Shown one piece after another: positions 29,774 to 39,943 of a stretch of DNA of 64,000 nucleotides. The stretch's first letter is position 1, and every line of letters starts with the position of its first letter. Below the pieces are notes generated by a model. That model saw nothing but the letters and a program-made list of their open reading frames with translations, did not search any database and had not been told where the DNA came from. Position numbers and translations under genes: made by a program. The stretch is from Lodderomyces elongisporus (taxonomy: Eukaryota; Ascomycota; Pichiomycetes; Serinales; Debaryomycetaceae), in contig NC_083675.1 in NCBI RefSeq assembly GCF_030384665.1, forward strand, positions 678,001 to 742,000. Direction: 5' to 3'.

Positions 29774-31576
29774 TTATCGTGTCATTCTGTTGCGAGCATC
29801 TCTGGCAATAGCTCTGGCTTCTTCCATATCCTGAGAGCTGGTGTAGTTTAAATCCTTAGCCAAATCGTATGCCCTTTGAGGATCTCCTCTTTTTAAAGCG
29901 TTTTTTGCCAACCAGATCTTGGCTTTGGGACACTCTTCAGCAGTAAACCAATGCTTATCCTGTGAGCTGCAGAACTCCATATACTTTTCAGTAGCCTCTT
30001 GATCGCCTAATTTCTCCAGTATAATTGCAAGACGATATGGTATATGAGGCTCGATGGACTCTTGCCTGACATCACCCAAAGTCAATCCTTCATTAGACCC
30101 CTGTCCTGTTGCACTATTATTGTCTGCATCCATCGCGGACAATCTGCCTAGCCCCAAAGCTTTGTAAAAAGACTTGAACGCATTCTCCAACTGATTTATT
30201 TTTTCGTAGCAATTACCCATAGCTTGCCACATTCGTTGGTCTAGTGGTTGGAGATTAGTGGCTTTTCTATAGTAGTAAAGGGCATACAAATGCATATCCG
30301 ACACCTCGTATGCTTGGCCCAAGCCGTACCAGGCTCGGTAATCCTTTGGGTTGATATCGACTGCTCGGCGGTATGACTCGATAGCAGCGTGTGAATTCTT
30401 TAGCTCAACAAACTCATGGCCCATCAACGTCCATGCACTAAGACACGTCTTATCTAGAATCAATGCACGTCTATAATACATAATGGCCTTTTCGTGCTCG
30501 CCATTTATCGAATAGTAGTTGGCCAAAACACAACAAGTCTCGGGCCTAAATTTATCCAACTCGGAAGCGTAGTGCGCCAAAAAAGATAATTTAGATTTCT
30601 TCTCCATAACATACAACATGTTGGAATAATTGTCAAGCCCATCTAACCTTGAAGGATCTTCAATCAAAATATCATCAAAAACCGCCTCGGCCTCATAGTA
30701 TTGCAAGTTTTTGTACAAGGTCAAAAAACGAACCTCTTTGATGAATGTAAATTTGGGAAATACTTCTTCGAGCCCTTCAATTAGTTGACCTAGTCGTGGC
30801 AGTCGCGGCTCTGCCTCTTGTAGAATCACCATTTCGAAAAATTGAAACATTATCGTTTCACAGATTGTATCGCTCCTCTTCGCGGCTCGCAATACAAAGG
30901 TGCGAGCATCCTCAAATGACGGAAAAGTCTCAATCAACTCCTTCCAGCATGACCAATTAAAGGGAAATTCAACTAACGATTTGTACAAGTTTCGTTGAGC
31001 AGCGTCGAGTAACTTTTTTCTTCTATATACCAAACCATTGAGGTAATACAAGAACGCATTGCTCTTTGTTGCCAAGAATTCTTCGGATTCAATCAAAATA
31101 TCTGTAAGCCTCGAGTCTAGCTGTTGGTTAGATTCCGTTGCATTTGACTTCAGATGACTATCAGCCATTTCTGGTGGAATATGCGTGCTGTTTGTACCGT
31201 TTGAATTACCGCCAATTATCAAGCCGTCGCTGTTCTCATAGCCTCTCTTGTCAATCGACATCATCAACGAATAAAGTCTGAGAAACTTTGCGTCCCCCAT
31301 TTTGCAGTCTTCCAAAACACGCGCAGCTCTTTCAAATTCTTTACAGCCAAAATACGACTGCGCTAGCAACATTGCTGTTTCGTCAGTTATATCTTCTGCA
31401 GTAGGTTGAGCAATCGATGGATCATGGGTATGTAGTAAGTCGTTCAGTATGCTTTGCAAGCCATTGAGTGCCTCTGCAGACCATTTTGAGGCTTGTAGTA
31501 GCTGGAGTTTGCTTAGCTTAATAGTAGCATTTAACAACTGGTTCCTTAACGATTTAATGTCAATTTGAGGTGTCAT
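29774..31576 (-). CDS. CDC23: anaphase-promoting complex subunit Cdc23 (Apc8)
   Basis: TPR subunit of the anaphase-promoting complex, the ubiquitin ligase that drives chromosome separation and mitotic exit. The 600-residue product has an N-terminal helical dimerisation region, beginning IDIKSLRNQLLNATIKLSKL, with LAQSYFGCKEFERAARVL at about 70-87. A species-specific Asn/Ser-rich loop lies at about 120-150. A run of TPR helices follows. The clearest units are ANYYSINGEHEKAIMYYRRAL, then a WTLMGHEFVELKNSHAAIESYRRAV block and AWYGLGQAYEVSDMHLYALYYY, between about 345 and 480. This TPR core is nearly invariant in the family. The promoter side is a divergent spacer with a palindromic GTCACGTGAC. 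Confidence 0.93.
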   Translation of the reverse strand: MTPQIDIKSLRNQLLNATIKLSKLQLLQASKWSAEALNGLQSILNDLLHTHDPSIAQPTAEDITDETAMLLAQSYFGCKEFERAARVLEDCKMGDAKFLRLYSLMMSIDKRGYENSDGLIIGGNSNGTNSTHIPPEMADSHLKSNATESNQQLDSRLTDILIESEEFLATKSNAFLYYLNGLVYRRKKLLDAAQRNLYKSLVEFPFNWSCWKELIETFPSFEDARTFVLRAAKRSDTICETIMFQFFEMVILQEAEPRLPRLGQLIEGLEEVFPKFTFIKEVRFLTLYKNLQYYEAEAVFDDILIEDPSRLDGLDNYSNMLYVMEKKSKLSFLAHYASELDKFRPETCCVLANYYSINGEHEKAIMYYRRALILDKTCLSAWTLMGHEFVELKNSHAAIESYRRAVDINPKDYRAWYGLGQAYEVSDMHLYALYYYRKATNLQPLDQRMWQAMGNCYEKINQLENAFKSFYKALGLGRLSAMDADNNSATGQGSNEGLTLGDVRQESIEPHIPYRLAIILEKLGDQEATEKYMEFCSSQDKHWFTAEECPKAKIWLAKNALKRGDPQRAYDLAKDLNYTSSQDMEEARAIARDARNRMTR

Positions 31577-32673
31577 TTATATTGAAAAGATAACTATGTT
31601 TTGGTGCATTTGTCTCCAGAAATAACAACAACAACAACAACAATAATAATAATGACTAACAATCAAACGAGGTTTGGAGGCGAAAGATGGAAGTAATAAA
31701 ACGGAAAAATTAAAAAAAAAAAAAACAAAGAACAAAGAACAACAACAAAAACTTAAGCAGGTTCAAATAAATATGTTATTCTCTCTCTCTCTATATATAT
31801 ATATATATGTCGTGTTGCAAATATTGGGTTGAGTGATTGGAATATGGCGGGGAAGGGAACGTTATTATGGTTCTTGAGAAATGAATACATTGAAATTACG
31901 CGCTGTGTTTATTTACCATACCACTGAAGCGAAAAAATGTAAGTACAGTCACGTGACTAAATTACTTAACGTTAGTATAATTATCTCACAGTGGTGCACT
32001 AGCACTAACTATGATATCATTGGGCAAAGGAATGTATTCAGATGAAGTGAAATTGCAACTGATCTCACAATGTTTGCAGTTTATATTTTCCTTTTTCTAT
32101 TTTTTTTCTTTTGTTGCAGTGTAAGAAGTACATTGTTTCAAATAACAATTTGTAAGTGAAGAGATTTGAAAAAAAATGGGCGCAAATGGGCCAGCGGCGG
32201 GGGATTGAAACTTGTTTTAAATATTCATTGAGTTGCGCCACTTGTATACTTGCTGCAACCATACAACGTGTATTTTATCGATAACGTCATATAATTTGAG
32301 TAGAATCTAGAATGTGAATCCTATTTTCTGCTATTTGTACCCTTTGCATTACACCAGAGTATTACACCAGAGAGAAAACTGGGTTTCAGGCATATTCAAT
32401 TTTGGGTCGAACATGAGTTTCCATCTTGTGCAAAGATGAGAATATTGTGTTTTGTTTGAGTCGCAATGTAGCAGAATGTGAGAAATCAAAAAAAAAAAAA
32501 AAATAATAATAAACAAAAAAAAACATACACTAACACACACACACACACACAGACTTGCACACTTACACTTACACTTACACTTAGACACTAATTGGAAAAA
32601 TAAAAAATACGGAATTTCCAGGTTTGGATAGTACCTATAATTTCAAGAACTACACATTGCAAATTATAGCACC
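31577..32673. promoter_or_regulatory. divergent region CDC23 / acidic coiled-coil gene
   Basis: This 1.1 kb spacer has CAA/AAT trinucleotides (31622-31652), a CT/AT run (31780-31808), the palindrome GTCACGTGAC (31948-31957), poly-A at about 32488-32503, an AC run at about 32536-32551 and four CACTTA units (32560-32585). A 65-codon frame on the minus strand (32065-32262) is open but unrecognised. Confidence 0.45.
31948..31957. promoter_or_regulatory. E-box palindrome GTCACGTGAC (Cbf1-type)
   Basis: A perfect 10-bp palindrome with the CACGTG core sits about 370 bp upstream of the CDC23 start. It fits the Cbf1 site known in yeasts, but binding here is inferred. Confidence 0.4.
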
Positions 32674-33777
32674 ATGGAAATTTCGGAAGGACATGATAGG
32701 ATAGATGCTGTGCAGAACAACTTAACTCGATGCTTAGACAGTTTTGCTTCAGCATGGAAGCTTATGGACGTGAACAAGAATTTGGCTTTTGGCGATGAGA
32801 AAAATGAACTTGAACTGCTACAGACCATCAAACGAGCATTCATACTCGATAGTTTTAAGCTCAGCAAGTACCAGAAGGATTACAAGGATTGGGAATCTGA
32901 TGCAAGAGAGGAGTTTATCAACAATGATGTTGTTAATTACAATAGCGTTGTGGGAAAGATATCAAAGGTTAATCAAAAACTAGAGTCGTCGAGCACTTTG
33001 TATGAGCAGTTATCATCAGGAATAAAGATACCTGAATTCGTAGTGAGTAAAAAGACTTTGGAGAAATTTGGAAATCAAGATCTCATTGAAATAGCAAATC
33101 GACATCCAGAGAACAATTTCAAGTTGTCGCAATTATTTTCGCTTAACCCAAACCAGGCCGGTACGTTAGTTCCCGAATTTGATATTGTACATGACTTGAT
33201 AAATTTGGAGTTTCGTTTGCGAATAGAGAAGCGTATACAGCTTGAGATCTTAGCATCGATGAAAAATAAACTACAGAGCATGAATAGTACGTGGGTTGTA
33301 AGAGATGATAACTTGAAGGACTTTTTGAATCACAAAGTTGCCAAAGTGGTTGAGCAAGTGACACAAGTTCGAGCAGAAATTGAAAAAGAAAAGAACGACG
33401 AGGTTGGCGAGGAAGAAGAGGAAGAAGAGGAAGAACGAGAAGCTGAAGTTGATATCGATGATGATGATGATGATGATGATGATGACGGAAGCTTTGTAGG
33501 CGATGTCGGGATACATGATGAACAAGAGGGTGAAAGTAGTAGTGAGGAGCTGGGAAATGAGGTAGAAGAAAGCAAAGCAGATGATATTGAGGTCGAAGCA
33601 GCTACAGTAGATGACAACGAAGAAAACCAACAAGAACAAAGGCTGGGAGATGTGGAAGGCGAAAACGAGAATGATTCATCTGCTCTACACACACAAGCAC
33701 AGAAGAATGATGAACCACTAGAGAATCCCGATGATGATGATGATGACGACGACGATACAATGCTAATAGACGGCTAA
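32674..33777 (+). CDS. unrecognised coiled-coil protein with acidic tail
   Basis: I do not recognise this 367-residue protein with confidence. Residues 1-230 are predicted mostly helical and charged, with heptad-like stretches at about 55-125 and 175-240. From about 240 to the end it is extremely acidic, with runs of Glu (about 248-256) and Asp (about 263-272 and 352-360) encoded by GAA and GAT repeats. It ends MLIDG. This layout of a helical body plus a long acidic tail resembles the THO-complex subunit Mft1 of yeast, which has similar size. I could not align actual residues, so this is only a hint. Normal codon use and a full-length frame support a real gene. Its 3' end faces MPC2 across 138 bp. 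Confidence 0.6.
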   Translation: MEISEGHDRIDAVQNNLTRCLDSFASAWKLMDVNKNLAFGDEKNELELLQTIKRAFILDSFKLSKYQKDYKDWESDAREEFINNDVVNYNSVVGKISKVNQKLESSSTLYEQLSSGIKIPEFVVSKKTLEKFGNQDLIEIANRHPENNFKLSQLFSLNPNQAGTLVPEFDIVHDLINLEFRLRIEKRIQLEILASMKNKLQSMNSTWVVRDDNLKDFLNHKVAKVVEQVTQVRAEIEKEKNDEVGEEEEEEEEEREAEVDIDDDDDDDDDDGSFVGDVGIHDEQEGESSSEELGNEVEESKADDIEVEAATVDDNEENQQEQRLGDVEGENENDSSALHTQAQKNDEPLENPDDDDDDDDDTMLIDG

Positions 33778-33915
33778 GAGCTAGGTAATAGGCCACTGAA
33801 ATACAATGGCAAATAAAATAAAGTCAGTCAATTCAATTGTGTTATCTTCAATTGATAAATAGAAAAAAAAATCAAGTTCATGAATTTGTTTGAAAACTCT
33901 AAACCTCTAACTATC

Positions 33916-34332
33916 TTATTTAGCAGCACCAGTTGTGGTAGCTGTGGCTGGATTCGCTTGAGCCTTGGATGAATCTCCATCAACGATGTATTTAAACACT
34001 TGCATAGGTGAGTCACCCACTTCACGTCTGTAGTTCACAATCCTAATAAGTTGATAGCCAGCTACTCCACCCAAAAAGAAATTGACTGATGCTAGTAACA
34101 TGTTTCTTGGCTTAATAACAAACCCAGCCCAACGAGTCCAAATTGCACCGGTTGCAAAGAGCGCAATTTGCTGTGTACCACTCAATTTCTCAACTGGACG
34201 TTGCAAATCATTAATACCAGCAATAACCAATGCCCACTTAAAGACAGGAGCCCAGAAGTGGACGGTCTTGGGACCAGTCTCGGAGTTCATAAATCTTGCA
34301 AATTTTGATGCATGCTGTGCCGTCGACGCCAT
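33916..34332 (-). CDS. MPC2: mitochondrial pyruvate carrier subunit Mpc2
   Basis: Inner-membrane subunit of the pyruvate carrier; family knowledge says it pairs with Mpc1 or Mpc3. The 138-residue product is close to yeast Mpc2 throughout. It has the entry motif SETGPKTVHFWAPVFKW (about 17-33), the loop DLQRPVEKLSG, the block ATGAIWTRWAGFVIKPRN, and ASVNFFLGGVAGYQLIRI in the last membrane helix. Three hydrophobic segments are visible. The C-terminal 20 residues are Ala/Thr-rich and not conserved. There is no intron. Confidence 0.95.
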   Translation of the reverse strand: MASTAQHASKFARFMNSETGPKTVHFWAPVFKWALVIAGINDLQRPVEKLSGTQQIALFATGAIWTRWAGFVIKPRNMLLASVNFFLGGVAGYQLIRIVNYRREVGDSPMQVFKYIVDGDSSKAQANPATATTTGAAK

Positions 34333-35215
34333 TGTTGATGTGTATGAATGTATATGTCTGTGTGGGTGTATTTGTGTATAGATGTAGGTAATCCAATACT
34401 TTCGACAAATTTGCGAGGTGGTGGTGTAAATAGAATAGATTATATGAGTGTCCCGTAAAGATCAATTGTACTAATGTTCACTCAGTCAAGAATATTTTTC
34501 TACTTGAAAGTAAAAACCAATGGGATTCCAAATTTTAAGCACCTAATCTTTGTTCAAATATGGTTTTCTCTCTTTTAACACTTTTTTTTTTAAAAGCGTT
34601 GGTGATAGATTAAAAATAAAAAATAAATATATAATATAAAAGAGAGAGAGAGAGAGAGAAAACAGAACAGAGAAAAAAAGAGAGAGCTAGAAGCGGGGAA
34701 TAGATTGAGAAAACGAGATGATGAGAAAGTGTTGGGTATGAGTTCAAAGCAAGGGGAAACGAAAGCTTCTACAGAGCTAAGGTGCAAGAGAAGTATGAAA
34801 AGATAATATCAACAATCAACTTCAAAGACTAAACATTCTCCATTTCATTTTGGTTTACCTTAGTCAATACTGAAAAAAAAAAGAACAACCATTCTTTTTT
34901 TGTTTGTCCTTTCTTTTCCTTTTTTTCTTTCTTTTCTTTTTTTGCTTTTTTCCTCTCCCTTTGTATAAAAGAATTTCTTTCAGTTAGGTCTATCGCACAC
35001 CGGAGTTTGGTACTCGGCGATAAATATTTATACTGGCTATTAGTTTTACTACCGATGTCAGATCCAAATGAAACTTTAAATTTTCTGATTTTATATCCCA
35101 TTCATATCCAATTAAAATTTATAAACAAAAATGGTTATTTCAGTTCAAAACTAGATCTCGTCTATATTTTTTTTTTTAGCTTTATATACACCTATACACC
35201 TTTCTACTCCGTCCG
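34333..35215. other. spacer upstream of MPC2, downstream of BPT1-like gene
   Basis: This 883 bp spacer includes an AG run (34640-34660), T-rich and A-rich tracts, and a less AT-biased stretch around 34980-35070 with no recognisable RNA. It serves as the MPC2 promoter and the 3' region of the ABC transporter gene. Confidence 0.5.
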
Positions 35216-38200
35216 TTATTTCGTCTCTTTAGCCTCTACTTCAGAGTCTTCAATGTAGCCTCCCTGCTTACACAAATTGTAAAAAATACCCGTCTTGGAT
35301 TTTAAAAGCTCTTGTGGCGAGTCATACTCCACTACGCTCCCTTTATCCAATCCAACAATTCTGTCATTATCCATCACAGTCTTCAAGCGATGTGCAATCG
35401 TGATAATAGTCTTGTCCTTGAACTCTTTGCGTATAGTGTCCTGGATTATTTTATCCGTCTCAACATCCACCGCGGCTGTAGCTTCATCCAACACTAAAAT
35501 CCTCGAATCCTTCATTTGAAGAAGCACTCGAGCTAGAGCCACAAGCTGGCGCTGTCCAGAGGAGAAATTGGAGCCACCCTCAAACACTTTGCTAGCCAAT
35601 TTATCCGTTGATGTACCACTTTGACTCTTTAGGATGTGGCTCTTCAAATGCGCAAGCTCTAAAGCTTTCCAGATCTCATCATCGCTATAGCGATTGAAGG
35701 GATCTAAATTTTGGCGAACTGTTCCTTCAAATAGTTGCGAATCTTGTGGAATAATACTGAGCCTGTGACGCAAATCAAATAATGGTATTGAAGTAGTGTC
35801 AACTTTGTCAATGAGAATGCTTCCCGTGACAGGATTAATGATTCTGAATATCGATAGCGCAAGCGTTGACTTTCCAGAGCCAGTTCGACCAACTACACCA
35901 ACTTTTTGCCTCTCTTCAATCTTCAAATTGACACCTCGCAACACCAAGTCCAAATTTTGTCTATACCTCGTCGAATAATCTTTAAACTCAATCTCACCGC
36001 GATCAGGCCATGCTTTGGAAGGCACTCTTAAGCTATTCTTGTTTGGCTCTTCAACTTCCAACTCCGTGTACTCGAGACACCTTTCCACCGCAACTATGGT
36101 GCTTTCCACTTCAGCCGACATTCGGACCACAATTCTTAGTGAGCCCGTGACTTGCAACGCATACGTCATGATGAAACCAACCATTGATGCACTAAGAGGG
36201 TGAGCAGTTCTCAAACTAAAAATGGACAACAAAGATGCAGACAAAACACCCAACCCTCCAACAAATTGCAATCTGAAATTCAACCACCGGTTGATCGAGG
36301 TAAGCATATACTGGGACTTTATATTAAAGTCAACGACGGTATTCATGATAAAAGTAAACCTATCCTCTTGGTTGTATGCACGAACGGTAGTCAACCCATT
36401 CAAAGTCTCTCCAAGATGTGAGTATATAGGGGATCTCGACACACTCACCAATCGCTTGAGCTCTCTCGAAATAGACACATAGTAAATTTCATAGTAAAAG
36501 TAAATCGCAGATAAAATTATTATAACCACTGCGTAAGCGGGAATGCCAATACTGATAACAAACAATGTAATCAATGTCTTGCATATCTGGTTCACCATTC
36601 CCAGCAACGTATTTGGGATATTATTATCTATCTTGTTGATGTCATTGGTAAACCGGTTCATAATGCGTCCAACGGGAGTTCGTTCAAAGAAAATCATTGG
36701 TGCACTCAAAACTCTATTTATCATCGAGTCATGAATCTTTCGCGAAGCATTCATAGCAAGCCAGAGCGATGTGATTGCTGATCTGGTCATTGTCATACAA
36801 GTCGAGCCAATTCCTAAGGTTGCATAAATCGCAAGGAAGCTCCAAACATTTTTGTTTTCGCCAGATCTGGAATTCTCTTCAGTCCAGTACTTGAGCCAAT
36901 AATTTCCACCAACAGATAATATATTGCCAATTATCAAAATCAAGAGCCATATAAATATCCCCCAACTCGAGCACGCTTTAAAATAGGCCGAGTATACTGA
37001 CCATTTCACCTTGCCCTTTTGACTCTCCTCAACTGTTTGTCCAGAGTTTAGATTTGGTAATAGCTTTTTCAAAGGATCCCACTTGAAAGTTTCAATACTG
37101 GCCCTTCTCTGGGTAGATCTTGGTATCTGCTCCTGCTCATTGTCCAGTGAGTGGCCCACTTGTTGTTTGCATTCTGGTTCAGCGTTACTTGTGGAAACCA
37201 GTTCCTGTATCAGCTCAACTGATTCCTTTCGAGATTCGCCCTCCAAAGATTCATCGTCGGATCCATGTATGTTTGAAAAATTGCGTATCAAGTTGTCTAG
37301 CCTGGGATGGTCCATCTCATTTATCTCTTTGTAAGAAGTGGTCTCCACTATTGTCCCGTTCTCAATTAAAGTAATGTCCGATGAATACTTAAGTATCGAA
37401 ATGGAGTTTGTACACAAAACAACAGTCTTTGAACCCAAAAGCCCTTCGGGACGAAGCACTTTATTTATAATGTTTTTACCGACATGTGAGTCCACTGCTG
37501 ATAATATATCGTCCATGAGATAAATGTCTGCTCTCGCGTATACTGCCCTCGCCAAGGCCAATCTAGCCTTTTGTCCACCAGATAAACTCACCCCCTTTTC
37601 ACCAACCTGAGTCTCATCTCCATCAGGTAGGATCTCCAAATCTTGCGTCAACTGACAGGAACTGATGGTCTTGTTGTAAAAATTTTTATCAAACCTGCAA
37701 CCAAATAAAATGTTTTCCTTTACTGATGCATTCATAATCCAAGGCAGTTGTGAACAATATGCGACAGAACCACGGATCTTGATCAGTGGCACAAATCTAG
37801 GCTCGACATTCTCTGCATCATGATCATCATAGCCATTAGTACTACCACTATTACCATTGATACTACCACTAGCACCGCTATTATTCCCTTTCGCAACAAC
37901 CATTTGACCAAGTAGTCCATATAGTAAAGATGTCTTACCACTTCCAACCTTGCCTACAACACACGAGAGAGCTCCTTTCCTCACTTTGAAATTGACATTC
38001 TTCAAAGCATATAGCTCTTCTTTGTGCAATATTTGCCCATGGTGTGCACCTTCATCATTGTGCTCATCTTTTTTTTCAAAAGATTGTTTGTCCCAAAAAA
38101 ATGATGCATTTTTAACTTCAATAACTGGTTCACTTTCTTGGGATATGAGCATCTTTGGAAGCTTGTGAAAGTAATCATTGCTTAACTCATCACTCGTCAA

Positions 38201-39943
38201 AAACGAGAAAACTCTATCGATTGCAACTTGCGCTTCAATAATTGAAGTTATCACTGCTGGTAATTCGTACAATGGAGCCGACAACAAACCAATCAAAGTC
38301 AATGCAGGAAACACAATATCTGAAGTCAATGGCTTGCTTTGCGTCAAAACAAAACAACCAAACGAAAATAAACTCACCAATATTGGAATGACGTACCATA
38401 CAAAGTTTGAGATCAAGCCAATGATTCGAATGTAGAACAAGTTGTGCAACTCCTTACCGTTTCTCGCGTCGAGCAATTTGTCAACCATAGGTATTTCCCA
38501 TGCATACAACTTGATGCTTCTGATGGATGATAGAATTTCATTGGTTATTCTGGTTCTCGCGTCTTTCAACTTCATCTGTTCTTTATTTAACCGTCTTGAG
38601 TAGCGTACCAAAAAAGCATTCACAGGAATCAAGACTAGCATCACCGCCACACCTGCCAATGTCGCTGGCCCAAGCAATGGCCATAGTGAGGCTATACACA
38701 AAATGATGTCAACAGGCGCTAGAACCAAGGTACTCAAATTCAAGATTACGCTTTGAATTCTATTCACATCCACAGACATGAGATTGATAATATCTCCCGA
38801 GGAAGTCTTGTGTCTACTGTCGTTTGACAAAACCAATGTTTTTTGATAAATCAAAGACGACAAAGAACTTCTCACATTAAGACCATTCTCCAAGTTTTTC
38901 AACATATATCTATTGTTCAACGACGTTTGCAATAGTGAGGTGGCAAACATTGCAAAACAAATTAGAAGACCTTGCAACAATGGTGGGTTGCTAATTGCAA
39001 AATAGAGAATGAGAAGTCGAAGTAACTGCGGCTTGACATAATTCAAAAGCTTGGCCAACATTTCGTATGCAAATGATACCACCAATCCAGGTCCAAAAGA
39101 CCTGAGCAATGAGAAAATGAGTCCCGAGCCATTCCAAAATTTTTGGAGTCTTGACGCAGAATACTTTGTTGATATCTCATCTGGCGTGTTTGGCAACTCG
39201 GTGTGAGTGACTGTTTTGTTTTTATAAGAGCTCACAATTAAATCATTCATCCACGTGAACGTTATTTGCTCAAGGATGTTGGGCTCTGCAAGTTCCAATT
39301 CCTTTCCCTCGCGTTTAAAATGCAATATCAACTCGTGATTTGGTTTCCATTTGAACACCTCCATTAGAGTAATAATAATGGCGTTGATAATAAGCATACC
39401 TTGCAATGAGAACTTGGCTTGTCCCGAAAGTATCCCCAAGTCGGTGTAATTATCCTGGAAATAGAATGCAGTAAGCAATATAGTGAATGTTGGCCAAAAA
39501 ACCATCACCACACTTAATTGGTGTGGCGAATACGACGTCTCCATAATTTGAAGCGGTGTAATTATAAAAATCAAAAACGTGCATAATAGCCCAAGACCAA
39601 ATACCATTGTTGAACTTGCTTTTAAGCTCGCATCCGTGTCCTGGCTCACGTTTGAGCCTACACCTTGACTTGCACTGTGGCTATAAGTGATAAAGAGCAA
39701 AATTTCGATTCCTGCAGCCAAAACTCTCAATGTTTGCCAGAAACCGGTACTCTTGGGTGAAAAAGAGCCGTACTTTGGTTGATTACATAGTCGTCTCAAT
39801 GATGTTGCTCCCCAAAATAAAAATATCAATGTGATCAAGATACAACTGGTTGCCAAAAAGCAAGGATTGAATGCATTTTGATGGTGTGGAACCATCGGCA
39901 GTAGCAACGAGCTCCACCCGCACGTCGCTTCAGTGGATAACAT
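35216..39943 (-). CDS. BPT1: vacuolar MRP-type (ABCC) transporter, Bpt1-like
   Basis: Full-length ABCC pump of 1575 residues: an extra N-terminal membrane domain (about 25-210), membrane domain 1, ATPase domain 1, membrane domain 2 and ATPase domain 2. ATPase 1 shows Walker A GKVGSGKTS at about 660, the intact signature LSGGQ at about 784 and Walker B IYLMDDILSAVD. ATPase 2 shows Walker A GRTGSGKST at about 1350, a variant signature FSSGQ at about 1458 and Walker B ILVLDEATAAVD. The segment ITFTWMNDLIVSSYKNK before membrane domain 1, and the N-terminal NAFNPCF, resemble yeast Bpt1. Bpt1 moves glutathione conjugates and bile pigments into the vacuole. Ycf1 or Ybt1 orthology is the alternative; the ABCC class itself is clear. 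A Ser/Asn/Gly insertion follows Walker A of ATPase 1. Confidence 0.85.
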   Translation of the reverse strand: MLSTEATCGWSSLLLPMVPHHQNAFNPCFLATSCILITLIFLFWGATSLRRLCNQPKYGSFSPKSTGFWQTLRVLAAGIEILLFITYSHSASQGVGSNVSQDTDASLKASSTMVFGLGLLCTFLIFIITPLQIMETSYSPHQLSVVMVFWPTFTILLTAFYFQDNYTDLGILSGQAKFSLQGMLIINAIIITLMEVFKWKPNHELILHFKREGKELELAEPNILEQITFTWMNDLIVSSYKNKTVTHTELPNTPDEISTKYSASRLQKFWNGSGLIFSLLRSFGPGLVVSFAYEMLAKLLNYVKPQLLRLLILYFAISNPPLLQGLLICFAMFATSLLQTSLNNRYMLKNLENGLNVRSSLSSLIYQKTLVLSNDSRHKTSSGDIINLMSVDVNRIQSVILNLSTLVLAPVDIILCIASLWPLLGPATLAGVAVMLVLIPVNAFLVRYSRRLNKEQMKLKDARTRITNEILSSIRSIKLYAWEIPMVDKLLDARNGKELHNLFYIRIIGLISNFVWYVIPILVSLFSFGCFVLTQSKPLTSDIVFPALTLIGLLSAPLYELPAVITSIIEAQVAIDRVFSFLTSDELSNDYFHKLPKMLISQESEPVIEVKNASFFWDKQSFEKKDEHNDEGAHHGQILHKEELYALKNVNFKVRKGALSCVVGKVGSGKTSLLYGLLGQMVVAKGNNSGASGSINGNSGSTNGYDDHDAENVEPRFVPLIKIRGSVAYCSQLPWIMNASVKENILFGCRFDKNFYNKTISSCQLTQDLEILPDGDETQVGEKGVSLSGGQKARLALARAVYARADIYLMDDILSAVDSHVGKNIINKVLRPEGLLGSKTVVLCTNSISILKYSSDITLIENGTIVETTSYKEINEMDHPRLDNLIRNFSNIHGSDDESLEGESRKESVELIQELVSTSNAEPECKQQVGHSLDNEQEQIPRSTQRRASIETFKWDPLKKLLPNLNSGQTVEESQKGKVKWSVYSAYFKACSSWGIFIWLLILIIGNILSVGGNYWLKYWTEENSRSGENKNVWSFLAIYATLGIGSTCMTMTRSAITSLWLAMNASRKIHDSMINRVLSAPMIFFERTPVGRIMNRFTNDINKIDNNIPNTLLGMVNQICKTLITLFVISIGIPAYAVVIIILSAIYFYYEIYYVSISRELKRLVSVSRSPIYSHLGETLNGLTTVRAYNQEDRFTFIMNTVVDFNIKSQYMLTSINRWLNFRLQFVGGLGVLSASLLSIFSLRTAHPLSASMVGFIMTYALQVTGSLRIVVRMSAEVESTIVAVERCLEYTELEVEEPNKNSLRVPSKAWPDRGEIEFKDYSTRYRQNLDLVLRGVNLKIEERQKVGVVGRTGSGKSTLALSIFRIINPVTGSILIDKVDTTSIPLFDLRHRLSIIPQDSQLFEGTVRQNLDPFNRYSDDEIWKALELAHLKSHILKSQSGTSTDKLASKVFEGGSNFSSGQRQLVALARVLLQMKDSRILVLDEATAAVDVETDKIIQDTIRKEFKDKTIITIAHRLKTVMDNDRIVGLDKGSVVEYDSPQELLKSKTGIFYNLCKQGGYIEDSEVEAKETK

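Noticed and set aside
33271..33796. Minus-strand frames opposite the acidic tail gene
   Set aside because: They are mirror images of GAA/GAT repeats (poly-Ser or poly-Ile/His) and have no independent support.
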